The notes under the pieces are model-generated. The model saw only the letters and a list, made by a program, of their open reading frames with translations, made no database searches and had not been told where the DNA came from. The translations under genes were made by a program, and so were the position numbers. DNA of 64,000 nt from DSOI01 sp041394885. GTDB taxonomy: Bacteria > Acidobacteriota > Terriglobia > Bryobacterales > Bryobacteraceae. Location: assembly GCA_041394885.1 (NCBI GenBank), contig JAWKHI010000043.1:4862-68861 (forward strand), in the 5' to 3' direction. Positions 35,947 through 45,170 of this stretch are shown here, in pieces. The first letter of the stretch is position 1. Every line of letters begins with the position of its first letter.

Positions 35947-36893
35947 GCGCTGGGTGGCGGATCGCCGTGCGGCTTTCGATATAGCAGTAGGAAACCGAGC
36001 GCCAGGATGATGAACGAAAGGGCAAGCACAGGGTAGAAGCGCTCATAGAGACGCGGGCGAATCTGTTGGAGACCGGCGCCTTCGTCGGCTTCCTCCTCGG
36101 GCTCCGGCGGACGGAGCGAGCCGGTTCCGATGACTTTGGCGGACAGCGTGGGGCCAGCGACGTCGTAGATGGAAGCCTGCGTTTCGGGGTGTTTGTCGAC
36201 GAAGGTGACGCCCTTTCCTTCGACGGTGATGCCATTGGGGACGACGATGCGGACTGGTCCGCCGCCGTGGACGATGCGCGAATCGAATTCGGTGCCGGGC
36301 AGGGAGTAGGTGAGATCGAAGCGGGTCTCGCCAGGCTTGATGGGGAAGTCCACCGTATAGACGTTGGCGGCTCCGGTCTTGTCCGCGGCGCGCTCGATCG
36401 GGATGCCGGTCTGCGCGGGATGGGTGCACATGACGCGGACCTTACCGGCGCCGGCGGGCACATAGAACTTCGCGGCGCCGGACTTGGGGTCATAAAAAGA
36501 CGCCTTGCCGTTGTTTTCCCACACGACGCTTTCGCTGACGGCGAGGTTCGCTCCGTCGGACTCGAGCAGAATCATGTGCGTGTTGACTTTGGCCGCGCCC
36601 TGCTTGGTGGTGGCGTTATAGACGTCGAGCTGGATGCCTTCCGAGGGACGTCCGGGAAACAGCATGTGATTGTAGGTGACGCCGTCGAAAGCAGCCTGCA
36701 CGAGATGGGGACCGGTGACGGTCTTGTCGATGGCGAACTTGCCGTCGGCGGCGGACTTGACCGATTCGAGGGCCTCGGGACCGTCCTGGCCGACCTTATA
36801 GAGAGTGACGGTGACGTTCTGCTGGGGTTTACCGGTGGACTGATTGGTGACGATGCCGTTCACCATGAGGAGGAGTGCGAACAAGGGCGTCAT
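35943..36893 (-). CDS. membrane-anchored protein with carboxypeptidase-regulatory-like N-terminal domain
   Basis: About 316 residues. An N-terminal membrane/signal segment (PLFALLLMVNG) is followed by an Ig-like carboxypeptidase-regulatory domain (VTNQSTGKPQQNVTVTLYKV), a larger beta-rich domain, and a single C-terminal membrane helix (VLALSFIILALGFLLLY) with a short cytosolic tail. The start at 36893 gives a 4-bp overlap with the zinc-ribbon gene; the open frame to 36965 has no signal character. Its place between ccmH and ccmA suggests a role in periplasmic cytochrome or redox-protein assembly, but no function is known. Confidence 0.7.
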   Translation of the reverse strand: MTPLFALLLMVNGIVTNQSTGKPQQNVTVTLYKVGQDGPEALESVKSAADGKFAIDKTVTGPHLVQAAFDGVTYNHMLFPGRPSEGIQLDVYNATTKQGAAKVNTHMILLESDGANLAVSESVVWENNGKASFYDPKSGAAKFYVPAGAGKVRVMCTHPAQTGIPIERAADKTGAANVYTVDFPIKPGETRFDLTYSLPGTEFDSRIVHGGGPVRIVVPNGITVEGKGVTFVDKHPETQASIYDVAGPTLSAKVIGTGSLRPPEPEEEADEGAGLQQIRPRLYERFYPVLALSFIILALGFLLLYRKPHGDPPPSA

Positions 36894-37294
36894 GCGTTCA
36901 TGGCCTTTCCGCACTCGCCGCAAAACTTCATCGCCGTCTCGAACTTGGCGCCGCAGTGCGGGCATTCGAAGAAACCGGGCCGGCTTTTGTCCTGTGGCTT
37001 CGGAGTGGGTCTCGGCTTTGCAGCCGGGGCTGGCGCGAGTTCTTCGATACCAGCCAGCACCCCCGCGAGTTCCTTCTGAAGGTCGAGCTTGGTGCGTTGG
37101 TAATCCTCGTCGGAAAGCTTGCCGAGGCGGAACTCGAACTGGAGATCACGGAGGCTTTCGTAAATGCGTGCCTTGCGCTCGTCCAGATAGGCGGTGGGGG
37201 AGACGGGCTCCGGCGGACGGAGATCGGCGGGGCGAATGAGGAAAACGAACCCGACGACGAAAACGAGCAGAGTAAGAGCGACGGCCAGTTCCAT
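36890..37294 (-). CDS. membrane protein with coiled-coil and C-terminal zinc ribbon
   Basis: A 134-residue protein: one N-terminal membrane helix (ALTLLVFVVGFVFLI), a helical region (ERKARIYESLRDLQFEFRLGKLSDEDYQ) resembling CcmI-like or SHOCT-type helices, a proline-rich linker and a zinc ribbon C-P-H-C ... C-G-E-C. This layout recurs in acidobacterial ccm clusters and may take the place of CcmI, but that is inference. Confidence 0.72.
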   Translation of the reverse strand: MELAVALTLLVFVVGFVFLIRPADLRPPEPVSPTAYLDERKARIYESLRDLQFEFRLGKLSDEDYQRTKLDLQKELAGVLAGIEELAPAPAAKPRPTPKPQDKSRPGFFECPHCGAKFETAMKFCGECGKAMNA

Positions 37295-37308
37295 GAGCAG
37301 CGAGACGC

Positions 37309-37410
37309 CTATTCGAGTTTGGCGAGATCCTTTTCGATCGAGTCTCGAAACCGTTCGACGGTCTCGGCGGAGACTTCGCGTTCGGGCAAAGCGGCTTCGG
37401 GACGCTTCAT
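37309..37410 (-). CDS. 33-residue ORF translationally coupled to ccmH
   Basis: A small frame not longer than 33 residues (MKRPEAALPEREVSAETVER at its start, ending in DLAKLE). Its ATG overlaps the ccmH stop as ATGA, the same coupling used between most genes of this operon, and it ends 14 bp before the zinc-ribbon gene. It is highly charged with no membrane segment. The overlap and fit between two genes favour a real product; similarity was not tested. Confidence 0.5.
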   Translation of the reverse strand: MKRPEAALPEREVSAETVERFRDSIEKDLAKLE

Positions 37411-37793
37411 CCGCGGATGTAGGCGAGCACGAATACGAGTCCGAAACCGACCATCACGGGCGGCATCCACCATGCGAGGTTGAAGAAGCCTTCCGAGGGT
37501 GGAACGACGAGGGCGCGAAGGCCTTCCTGCTTGACAAAGTCCGCGACGATGGCGTCGTCACTCATGCCTTTGGCCTGCATGTCGCGGATCTTGTCGCGGG
37601 CGGGCTTGGAGTAGTGACAGCCGAGCATGGGGCAGTCGCCGACCGAGTTCTTGCAGGCGCCGCACAGGCAGGCGAGGCGAGAGCCAACGCGGCGGATGTC
37701 GGGCGTCATGCCGTCGCTCGAGACCTGGGCGAGGGACAAGGCCGCCAACAGACCGAAAAGAGCGAGAGTGCGAATCTTATTGGCGCTTGGCAA
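37407..37793 (-). CDS. ccmH: cytochrome c maturation protein CcmH/CycL-type
   Basis: A 128-residue thiol-disulfide protein: signal/anchor TLALFGLLAALSLAQ, then the redox motif L-A-C-L-C-G-A-C (C-x2-C) followed by DCPMLGCHYS, a helical stretch, and a C-terminal membrane helix (PPVMVGFGLVFVLAYI). This is the CcmH family that reduces apocytochrome cysteines for heme ligation. The start is a TTG at 37793, which overlaps the ccmF end by 17 bp; no better start is visible. Confidence 0.85.
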   Translation of the reverse strand: MPSANKIRTLALFGLLAALSLAQVSSDGMTPDIRRVGSRLACLCGACKNSVGDCPMLGCHYSKPARDKIRDMQAKGMSDDAIVADFVKQEGLRALVVPPSEGFFNLAWWMPPVMVGFGLVFVLAYIRG

Positions 37794-39792
37794 CAGGCTT
37801 CTCCTTGGCGGTCTTTTCCACCATGCCGACGACGCTGGTCTTGGCGAATTGATACTTGACCTTGCTGGGAATGAGGCAGATGAGAGTGCCGAAGAACTGC
37901 ATGACGGCGCCCACCCAGATCCAACTCACCAAGGGAAATACGTAGGCTTGTATCACGGCCTTTTTGCCGTCGTTGTTCATGCCGGCGAAGTTGAGATAGA
38001 GGTCTTCACTGAGGCGGCGGTGGATGGAGACCACCGAGGAGGGGTCACCGGTGCGGTAGGTGCGTTGTTCGGGCGTGAGGTGGCCACCTGGCTTCCGCCC
38101 TTGAAAACATCAATGAGGCGTGCCACCAGCGGTAGTGCTCATTTTCGCCGTTCTCCACGTCGCGCACCTTCATTTCGTAGTGGCCGAGTTTGAAAGTGTC
38201 GTTGGGGGCCACCTCGACGGTGGCGTCGAGATCGAACGCCTTGCCGGTGAAGCCGATGAACATAATGACGATGGCGACGTGAACGATGTAGCCGCCGTAT
38301 CTCCGGGTATTGCGGTGGGTGAGCTCGACCATTGCCGCGAGCAGGTTCTGCCCAGTGCGTCCGGCAATCGAGCGGGCGCCCTTCCAGAACCCATGGCGAC
38401 GGTGGCGAGCACGAATACGCAGAGACCAAACGACATCAGCGCGTAGACGTGATAAACACCGAAGGCGGCGAGAATGGCCATCGTGGCCACCATCGCACAG
38501 TGGGCCAAGGAAGGCGCGCTTCAGGCTTTCAAGGAACTCGACGCCAGGCGATGAGCGGGCCGACGCCGGTGAGAAGAAGCAGGAACAGACCGATGAGGAT
38601 GTTGACGCGATTGAAGAGGGGCGTCGACGCTGATCTTTTCGCCGGTCACGGCTTCGGAAATCACCGGAAACAGGGTGCCCCAAAGGATGGAGAAGCAGGA
38701 GGCGAGCAGGATGAGGTTATTGAACAAGAAACTCGATTCGCGCGAGACTACGCTCTCCAGATGCGATTCGCTTTTGAGAAATTCGAGGCGGTCCACGATG
38801 AGGTAGACGACGAGCGCGATGCCGATGGCGAGGAAGGTAGTGAAGTAGCGCGAAATCGGCGATTGCGCGAACGCGTGGACGGATTGGACGATGCCGCTGC
38901 GGGTGAGAGCCGTGCCGAGAATGCAGAGGAAGAACGTGGCGGAAATGAGGACCATGTTCCAGACCTTCATCATGCCCTTCTTTTCCTGCATCATCACCGA
39001 GTGGAGGAACGCGGTGCCGGTGATCCAGGGGAGGAGGAAGCGTTTTTCCACCGGATCCCAACCCCAGTAGCCGCCCCAGCCGAGGACTGCGTAGGCCCAC
39101 GAAGCGCCGAGCATGACGCCGGTGCCCTGAAACAGCCACGTGATGAGCGTCCAGCGGCGGGTGGTGTGAATCCAGGCATCGCCAGGAGCGCGGGTGATGA
39201 GCGCGGCCATGGCGAAGGCGAACGGGACGACGAAACCGACATAGCCGAGATAGAGCGTGGGGGGGTGGATGGCCATCGCGGGATACTGGAGCAGCGGGTT
39301 GAGTCCGCGGCCTTCCGGGACAGCGGTGATCTCCTTGCCGACGGCGAGCACTTCAAACGGCGTGAGGGGGAACGCGATCAGGCAGACGAAGAAGGCCTGG
39401 ACCACCATCATCACGGCGATGACGTAGGGCATCTGGTTGCGATTCTTGTGCCGGTTCTGGAAGACGACGATGGCGGCGTAGCAGGAAAGAATCCAGGACC
39501 ACAGCAGGAGCGAGCCTTCCTGTCCGCCCCACCACGCGGTGAGTTTATAGATGCGCGGCATGGTGGTGGAGGAATGTCCGGCGACGTAGGCGAGGCGGAA
39601 GTCGTCGGTTTGGAGCGCGTAGACGAGGTATCCGGCGGCGAAGGTGAGGAGCAGCCAGACACCGTAGACGGCGCGTTCGGAGGAGGCGGCGAGGAAATCG
39701 CGTTTCTGCCAGCGTCCGATGAGGGCGCTGAGGACGGCATAGCAGGCGAGGCAGAAGGCGAGGATCAGGGAGAGGGCGCCAACGTTTTCCAT
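37777..39792 (-). pseudogene. ccmF: cytochrome c heme lyase subunit CcmF, frameshifted
   Basis: Begins at 39792 (MENVGALSLILAFCLACYAV) and runs undamaged to about 38640: GQEGSLLLWSWIL, LNPLLQYPAMAIHPPTLYLG, WAYAVLGWGGYWGWDPVEK, GTALTRSGIVQSVHAFAQ and others, all typical of CcmF. Between 38640 and 38050 the protein continues only with frame changes: ESLKRAFLG, FWKGARSIAGRTGQNLLAAM, THRNTRRYGGYIVHVAIVIM, LDATVEVAPNDTF, then a frame change to IHRRLSEDLYLNFAGMN and IQAYVFPLVSWIWVGAVMQ, ending at 37777. Total length (about 670 residues) is normal. CcmF ligates heme to cytochromes; if the indels were real, c-type cytochrome maturation would fail. Confidence 0.88.
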
Positions 39793-39922
39793 AGGCTATA
39801 GGGGGAAGACGGCGGAGGGGGCCGATTTCTTCTCTTCGATTATAGCTCCGGGGGGCGGGGCGAAAATCGGACGGGCCGGTGCTCCCGGGACGAGGCGCGG
39901 GATTCGTAGGTGCTTGTTGCCT

Positions 39923-40579
39923 CTAGGCGCGGCGACGGCGGCGGAGAAGGACCGGGAGAGCGGCGAGGCCGGTGGCGATCAATCCAAGAGTCCCCGGTTC
40001 GGGTGAGGCGACGAGCCGGACGTTGTCCAGGTCCACGAGATCGGGTCCGGTATGCCAATCGGAGCTGATCCGAAAGGCAGTGACGTTGCTCATCACGGCA
40101 ATGAAGTCGGCGGGGCTCACCGGGCCGCCGGGCGTGATGCCGTCATTGGTGTAGACCCAACCAGCGGCCGACAGGGTATGGAAGACGTAGCTGGTCCAGA
40201 CGTTATCGACGGGGGGCGCGCCGAACGGGGATATCCGGAGGCCGCCACCTTCGACGACGAGATAGACGTAAGGGACGCCATCGGATTCCTGGATGCGAGT
40301 GTCGAAAGTGATATCGTGCACGTGGGCTTGGACCCAGTTTCCGAGGAACTTGGCGGGAGCGATGTAGCCGGTCCAATTGCCGATGTCGATGTCGGCGGTC
40401 TCGACGTAGCCGCCGGGACTTTGATGGACGGGGGCGACTGGGATCGGCGCGGGCGGAAGAAACTCTCCCACCATCCAGCCGTCGTTATCGAGGTCAAAGC
40501 CGCTAAACGCGAAGTCGCCAGCGCCCGCAGAGCTACACAAACACAGGACCAGGATCGCCGGAGCGAACGCGCGACGCAT
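39923..40579 (-). CDS. PEP-CTERM sorting-domain surface protein
   Basis: A 218-residue exported protein: signal peptide (APAILVLCLCSSAGA), a beta-sandwich middle part (FDLDNDGW, GNWTGYIAPAKF) that resembles laminin-B/discoidin-type extracellular domains, and a C-terminal PEP-CTERM tag, SPEPGTLGLIATGLAALPV followed by RRRR. PEP-CTERM proteins are processed by an exosortase and usually go to the cell surface or exopolysaccharide. GGAGGAG stands a few bases before the ATG. It lies upstream of ccmF on the same strand, 130 bp away. Confidence 0.88.
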   Translation of the reverse strand: MRRAFAPAILVLCLCSSAGAGDFAFSGFDLDNDGWMVGEFLPPAPIPVAPVHQSPGGYVETADIDIGNWTGYIAPAKFLGNWVQAHVHDITFDTRIQESDGVPYVYLVVEGGGLRISPFGAPPVDNVWTSYVFHTLSAAGWVYTNDGITPGGPVSPADFIAVMSNVTAFRISSDWHTGPDLVDLDNVRLVASPEPGTLGLIATGLAALPVLLRRRRRA

Positions 40580-40819
40580 TTAGAATCTCCTCCACAAACC
40601 GATACTTGTGCCTCCGAACAACGACCTTAATTGAACGTTAACAGACCGACCGCAAAGCCTCAATACCACTCAAAGGGTCATGGATGGCCCAGGATGCGGC
40701 TAGTACTCTAGGGCTAACGCCTCAGACAGCGGGGCCGGTGAGGCGTGGAGAATCGCTACGGGGCCGAGGGGCGTCCGTCACGCGGCGCCCTGCCTGTTGG
40801 ACAATAAGGATTCCCATCG

Positions 40820-42469
40820 ATGCGCATCGCCCTCGCCCAAATCAACACTACTGTCGGCGACCTCCGCGGCAACGCGGCCCGGATCGTCGAGTACTCGCGG
40901 CGCGCCGCCGCCCAGAGCGCCGAGGTGGTGGTATTTCCGGAAATGGCCATCACCGGCTACCCGCCGCGGGATCTGATGGAGAAACCGTCGTTCGTGCGAA
41001 ACGCGGAAGCCGAGCTCGCGACGCTGGCCCGGGAGACGGCGGAACTGCCGCTGACGATCATCACCGGGGCCATCGCGGCCTCTGGGGCGCAATCGGGCCG
41101 GCGAGCCGTCAATCTGGCCGTAGGACTGGAGGGGGGGCGTGAGGCGTTCCGGCAGGTGAAAATGCTGCTGCCCACCTACGACGTGTTCGATGAATCGCGC
41201 TACTTCCAACCGGGCCAATTACAGGCGCCGTTCCCGATCGCCGGCCAGCCGACGGCGGTGACCGTATGCGAGGACGCGTGGAACGACAAGCACTACTGGA
41301 CCTCACAGCTCTACCCGCGTGACCCTGTGGACGAGCAGGTGGACGCCGGGGCGAAGCTGCTGATCTCGATCAATGCTTCGCCTTACCACATGCACAAGCG
41401 CGAAACGCGGCGGCGCATTTTCGCTTCCACCGCGTGCCGCCATAACATCCCGGTGGTGTACGTGAACCAGGTGGGCGGCAATGACCAACTGGTGTTCGAC
41501 GGATCGAGTTTCGTGCTGGACGGGCAGGGAGAATGCATCGCCTCGGCGGCCTCGTTCGCCGAAGAACTCGTGTTCGCCGACCTGCATTCGTCGACCGGGG
41601 ACCATCATGCCAACCTCGAGCACGAGATCGACGCGGTGTACGAGGCGCTGGTGATGGGCACGCGGGACTATTTGCGCAAGTGCGGATTCCGGCAAGTGCT
41701 GATCGGGCTTTCCGGGGGGATCGACTCTTCGATCACGGCAGCGATCGCCGTGGATGCGGTGGGTCCGGAAAACGTCACCGGCATCGCCATGCCCGGTCCG
41801 TTCTCCTCCGACCACAGCGTCGCCGATGCCCGGGAGATGGCGCACCGGCTGGGGATCCGGTTCGAAATCGCGTCCATCACGCCGGTGTACGATCAGTACC
41901 TGGCGATGCTCGACCCCTTGTTCGGGGCCACCAGACGCGACGTCACCGAGGAGAACCTGCAAGCGCGCATCCGCGGCGCGACGCTGATGGCGTTCTCGAA
42001 TAAGTGGGGCGCGCTGGTGCTTACCACGGGGAACAAGAGCGAACTCGCGGTGGGCTACTGCACACTCTATGGCGATATGTGCGGAGGCCTGGCCGTGATC
42101 AGCGACGTGCCGAAGACGCTGGTCTACGAGCTTTCACGGGTGGCGAACTCGCGCCACAACAACGCCATCCCGGAGAACGTCTTTACGAAGCCGCCTTCGG
42201 CGGAGTTGCGTCCGGACCAGAAGGACACCGATTCCCTGCCGCCGTATGAGGTGCTCGACGCGATCTTGAAAGGCTATGTGGAGGAGTATCGTTCGCCCGC
42301 CGAGATCGCGGGCGAACTGCGTCTGCCTCTGGAACTGGTCCGCGACATCGCCAACAAAGTGGACCGGAACGAATACAAGCGCCAACAGGCTGCACCGGGA
42401 ATCAAGGTAACCACGAAGGCGTTCGGCGTGGGGCGGCGATTCCCAATCGCGCAGAGATACACGGATTAG
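40820..42469 (+). CDS. nadE: glutamine-dependent NAD+ synthetase
   Basis: A 549-residue two-domain enzyme. The nitrilase-like glutaminase domain has Glu in VVFPEMAITGYPP, Lys in KMLLPTYDVFDE and Cys in TVCEDAW, so the ammonia-producing triad is complete. The synthetase domain has the P-loop LSGGIDSSITAA, then TTGNKSELAVGYCTLYGDM and the C-terminal ADQKDTDSLPPYE-like stretch (PDQKDTDSLPPYEVLD). It makes NAD from deamido-NAD with glutamine as nitrogen source. The 240-bp gap before it shows only a weak start region (AAGGA at about 40807). Confidence 0.95.
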   Translation: MRIALAQINTTVGDLRGNAARIVEYSRRAAAQSAEVVVFPEMAITGYPPRDLMEKPSFVRNAEAELATLARETAELPLTIITGAIAASGAQSGRRAVNLAVGLEGGREAFRQVKMLLPTYDVFDESRYFQPGQLQAPFPIAGQPTAVTVCEDAWNDKHYWTSQLYPRDPVDEQVDAGAKLLISINASPYHMHKRETRRRIFASTACRHNIPVVYVNQVGGNDQLVFDGSSFVLDGQGECIASAASFAEELVFADLHSSTGDHHANLEHEIDAVYEALVMGTRDYLRKCGFRQVLIGLSGGIDSSITAAIAVDAVGPENVTGIAMPGPFSSDHSVADAREMAHRLGIRFEIASITPVYDQYLAMLDPLFGATRRDVTEENLQARIRGATLMAFSNKWGALVLTTGNKSELAVGYCTLYGDMCGGLAVISDVPKTLVYELSRVANSRHNNAIPENVFTKPPSAELRPDQKDTDSLPPYEVLDAILKGYVEEYRSPAEIAGELRLPLELVRDIANKVDRNEYKRQQAAPGIKVTTKAFGVGRRFPIAQRYTD

Positions 42470-42488
42470 AAGTTAGGACGATACATCC

Positions 42489-45026
42489 ATGCCTTTCCGA
42501 ATCAACAAAGTCATTCTCGGTTCCGGCGTCGTAGCGCTCGCGCTGATCGCGGCGGTGACGGCGCGGCGGGCGATTTCGCAGCCCGGTGAGCGGACGGTGG
42601 TGGGTCCTCAAGCCGATGGCTCGGTGCTGCTCAACTCCGGGTGGACCATACGGCCCGCCGGACGCCAGCTCGCCCTGGATACATTTCCGATGTCGTCTGT
42701 GCTCGCACCTGGCGGCAAACACATGCTGGTCTTGAACCAGGGATACAATCCGCCGTCAATCAGCGTGATCGAGGTGAAGACCGAAAAGGAGATCCAGCGC
42801 GTGCCGGTCTCCGACGCGTGGCTGGGGCTGGTGATGACGCGCGACGGAAAAACGGTCTATGTGGGCGGAGGGGCCCGGGCATCGGTCTACGAATTCAATT
42901 TCAGCGATGGGAAACTCAGTCCGGCCCGCACGTTCGAAGTTGTGCCGGCCGCCGACCGGACGCATCGCGACTTTATCGGCGGGCTGGCCTTTTCGCCGGA
43001 TGACAGGCTGCTGTATGTGGCGGATCTTTTCCATGACCGGGTGCTGGTGATCAACCCCCAATCGGGCCGGGTGATCGAGAAATACAAGACGGGGCGGCGT
43101 CCGTACCGGATATTATTTCACCCGGATGGCAAATCGTACTTCGTCACCAGTTGGGCCGATGGGACGCTTTATCAGCACGACGCCTCCAACGGCGGTCTGC
43201 TGAATTCGGTCCGGCTGGGGGCACATACGAGCGACATGATCTGGGCGGGTCCGCTACCGGCGGCGAAGGCGGATGAACCCGGGGAGGCGGTGGCCGAATC
43301 GCCGTACATCGCGCGGATTTTCGTCGCGGCTTCCAATACGAACCGGGTTTACTCGGTGGGCATCACGAACAACCGCGAGATGCGAATGATCGAGGCGATC
43401 AACGTGGCGATGACCCCCGCGCAGCCGCTTGGGATGACGCCGTCGGCGCTCGCCACCGACGGTGAACGGAAGCGCCTTTTTGTGGTGTGTTCGGACGCCA
43501 ACGCGCTGGCGATAGCCGATATCGCGGAGACGCATACGCGCGTCCTCGGCTTCATCCCCACGGCATGGTATCCCACGGGCGTTCAAGTACTCTCCGACAA
43601 CCGTACGGTGGTGTTCAACGGACGCGGGCCACGCAGCTTCCCGAATCCGAATTTCCGCGACCCGACCAAACAGGTGGACCCGATCCACAAAGGCTCGCCC
43701 AACCCCGGCTACGTGGGCCGTCTGCAAACGGGCAGCGCGTCGATCCTCGATCCGCTGTCCGAGGAGGACATCGAACGGCATACGCGCACCGTGTTCGAGA
43801 ACACGCCTTATCGCGACCGTTTGCTGTACGACCTGGCGGTTCCAGCAGGCAATCCGATACCGGCCAAGCCCGGCGATCCGTCGCCCATTCAGCACGTGGT
43901 CTATATCATCAAGGAGAATCGTACTTACGATCAGGTGCTGGGCGATTTGGGAAAAGGCAACAGCGATCCGTCTTTGTGCCTGTTTCCGGAAAAAGTAACT
44001 CCCAACCATCACAAGCTGGCGCGCGAGTTCGTGCTGCTGGATAACTTCTATGTCAACTCGGACGTGAGCGCGGATGGGCACAATTGGTCCACCGCGGCCA
44101 TCGCACCGGATTATGTGCAGAAGATGTGGCCAAATAGTTACGGCGGACGCCGGAAACACTATGACTACGAAGGCGGCGAGCCGGCCGCGCTACCGCCCTC
44201 CGGCTTCATCTGGACGCAGGTGGCGGCCGCCGGGCTGACTCTGCGGAACTACGGCTACTATGCGGACCTGCATCCGCGCGGGGAAGTGGCGGCGGGCGGC
44301 GATCATGTGCGTTCGGTCCGCGATCCGGTACTGAGCCAGCATACCGACCGCAAATATCGGGGCTACGATTTGGAGCATCCCGACGTGGAACGCGCGAAGG
44401 CATTCATCGCGGACCTGGACCGGATGAAGGCGGCTGGCGAGATGCCGCGATTCACGATCCTGCGCATCGGCAACGATCATACCTACGGCACTTCGCCCGG
44501 TAAGATCGCTCCGCTATCGCAGGTAGCCGATAACGATCTGGCGCTGGGGATGATCGTGGAGGCGTGTTCGCGGAGTCCGTTTTGGGCGAAGATGGCGATT
44601 TTCGTCTTGGAGGACGACGCGCAGAACGGGGCCGATCACGTTGACAGCCACCGGTCACCGGCCTTCGTGCTGTCGCCTTACACGCGGCGGGGCATCGTCG
44701 ACTCAACGATGTACAACACGACTTCGATGCTGCGGACGATGGAACTGATTCTGGGCCTGCGCCCGATGACGCACTTCGACGCCGCGGCCACTCCGATGTG
44801 GAACGCGTTCGCGGAGCAGCCGAAGCTCGAGCCCTATACCGCGGAGCAGGCGCGCATCCCGCTGGATACGCGCAATCCGACGAACTCGGCGACGGCTGCC
44901 CGCTCATTGGCGATGGATTTCGAGGAGGCGGACATGATCGACGACGATGAACTGAACGAGATCCTTTGGCTGGCGATCCGCGGTGGGGAGCCTCCGGCGC
45001 CGGTGCGGAGCTATTTCAGCCGGTAG
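42489..45026 (+). CDS. YncE-like beta-propeller fused to a phosphoesterase domain
   Basis: An 845-residue exported protein. After a signal/anchor segment (VVALALIAAVTARRAIS) there is a beta-propeller of YncE/lactonase type (about residues 70-430) and then an AcpA-like phosphoesterase domain from about 480: KENRTYDQVLGDLG, SADGHNWSTAAIAPDYVQ, NDHTYGTSPG and VLEDDAQNGADHVDSH, which hold the metal-binding Asp, His and Thr/Asn residues. This fusion is common in acidobacteria. The substrate is unknown. It begins 19 bp after nadE. Confidence 0.9.
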   Translation: MPFRINKVILGSGVVALALIAAVTARRAISQPGERTVVGPQADGSVLLNSGWTIRPAGRQLALDTFPMSSVLAPGGKHMLVLNQGYNPPSISVIEVKTEKEIQRVPVSDAWLGLVMTRDGKTVYVGGGARASVYEFNFSDGKLSPARTFEVVPAADRTHRDFIGGLAFSPDDRLLYVADLFHDRVLVINPQSGRVIEKYKTGRRPYRILFHPDGKSYFVTSWADGTLYQHDASNGGLLNSVRLGAHTSDMIWAGPLPAAKADEPGEAVAESPYIARIFVAASNTNRVYSVGITNNREMRMIEAINVAMTPAQPLGMTPSALATDGERKRLFVVCSDANALAIADIAETHTRVLGFIPTAWYPTGVQVLSDNRTVVFNGRGPRSFPNPNFRDPTKQVDPIHKGSPNPGYVGRLQTGSASILDPLSEEDIERHTRTVFENTPYRDRLLYDLAVPAGNPIPAKPGDPSPIQHVVYIIKENRTYDQVLGDLGKGNSDPSLCLFPEKVTPNHHKLAREFVLLDNFYVNSDVSADGHNWSTAAIAPDYVQKMWPNSYGGRRKHYDYEGGEPAALPPSGFIWTQVAAAGLTLRNYGYYADLHPRGEVAAGGDHVRSVRDPVLSQHTDRKYRGYDLEHPDVERAKAFIADLDRMKAAGEMPRFTILRIGNDHTYGTSPGKIAPLSQVADNDLALGMIVEACSRSPFWAKMAIFVLEDDAQNGADHVDSHRSPAFVLSPYTRRGIVDSTMYNTTSMLRTMELILGLRPMTHFDAAATPMWNAFAEQPKLEPYTAEQARIPLDTRNPTNSATAARSLAMDFEEADMIDDDELNEILWLAIRGGEPPAPVRSYFSR

Positions 45027-45116
45027 GCGGCGGCACGGCGTGGCGGGTACTTTTTGGAGGAGCTCGGGGTGCGGTTTCCGCCTGAAAAATGGCGCGGAAT
45101 CAGACAATCGCAACGA

Positions 45117-45145
45117 TTGACTCCCATTAATGAGTATGATAAGGT
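45117..45145 (+). promoter_or_regulatory. probable sigma70-type promoter of the Oar-like receptor gene
   Basis: TTGACT at 45117-45122 and TAAGGT at 45140-45145 are separated by 17 bases, the ideal sigma70 spacing; the -35 box differs from consensus by one base, the -10 box is weak. The AAAGGA at 45156-45161 lies 9 bases before the ATG at 45171 and suits a ribosome binding site. Confidence 0.5.
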
Positions 45146-45170
45146 TCCTCGCTAGAAAGGAATCCGATCG

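Noticed and set aside
35317..36036. Plus-strand frame opposite ccmA
   Set aside because: Antisense to a clear ABC ATPase with Walker motifs; no features of its own.
38045..38683. Programmed ribosomal frameshifting in ccmF
   Set aside because: Several frame changes in both directions within 600 bp, with no slippery heptamer or downstream structure that would explain them; the same pattern occurs in unrelated genes of this window.
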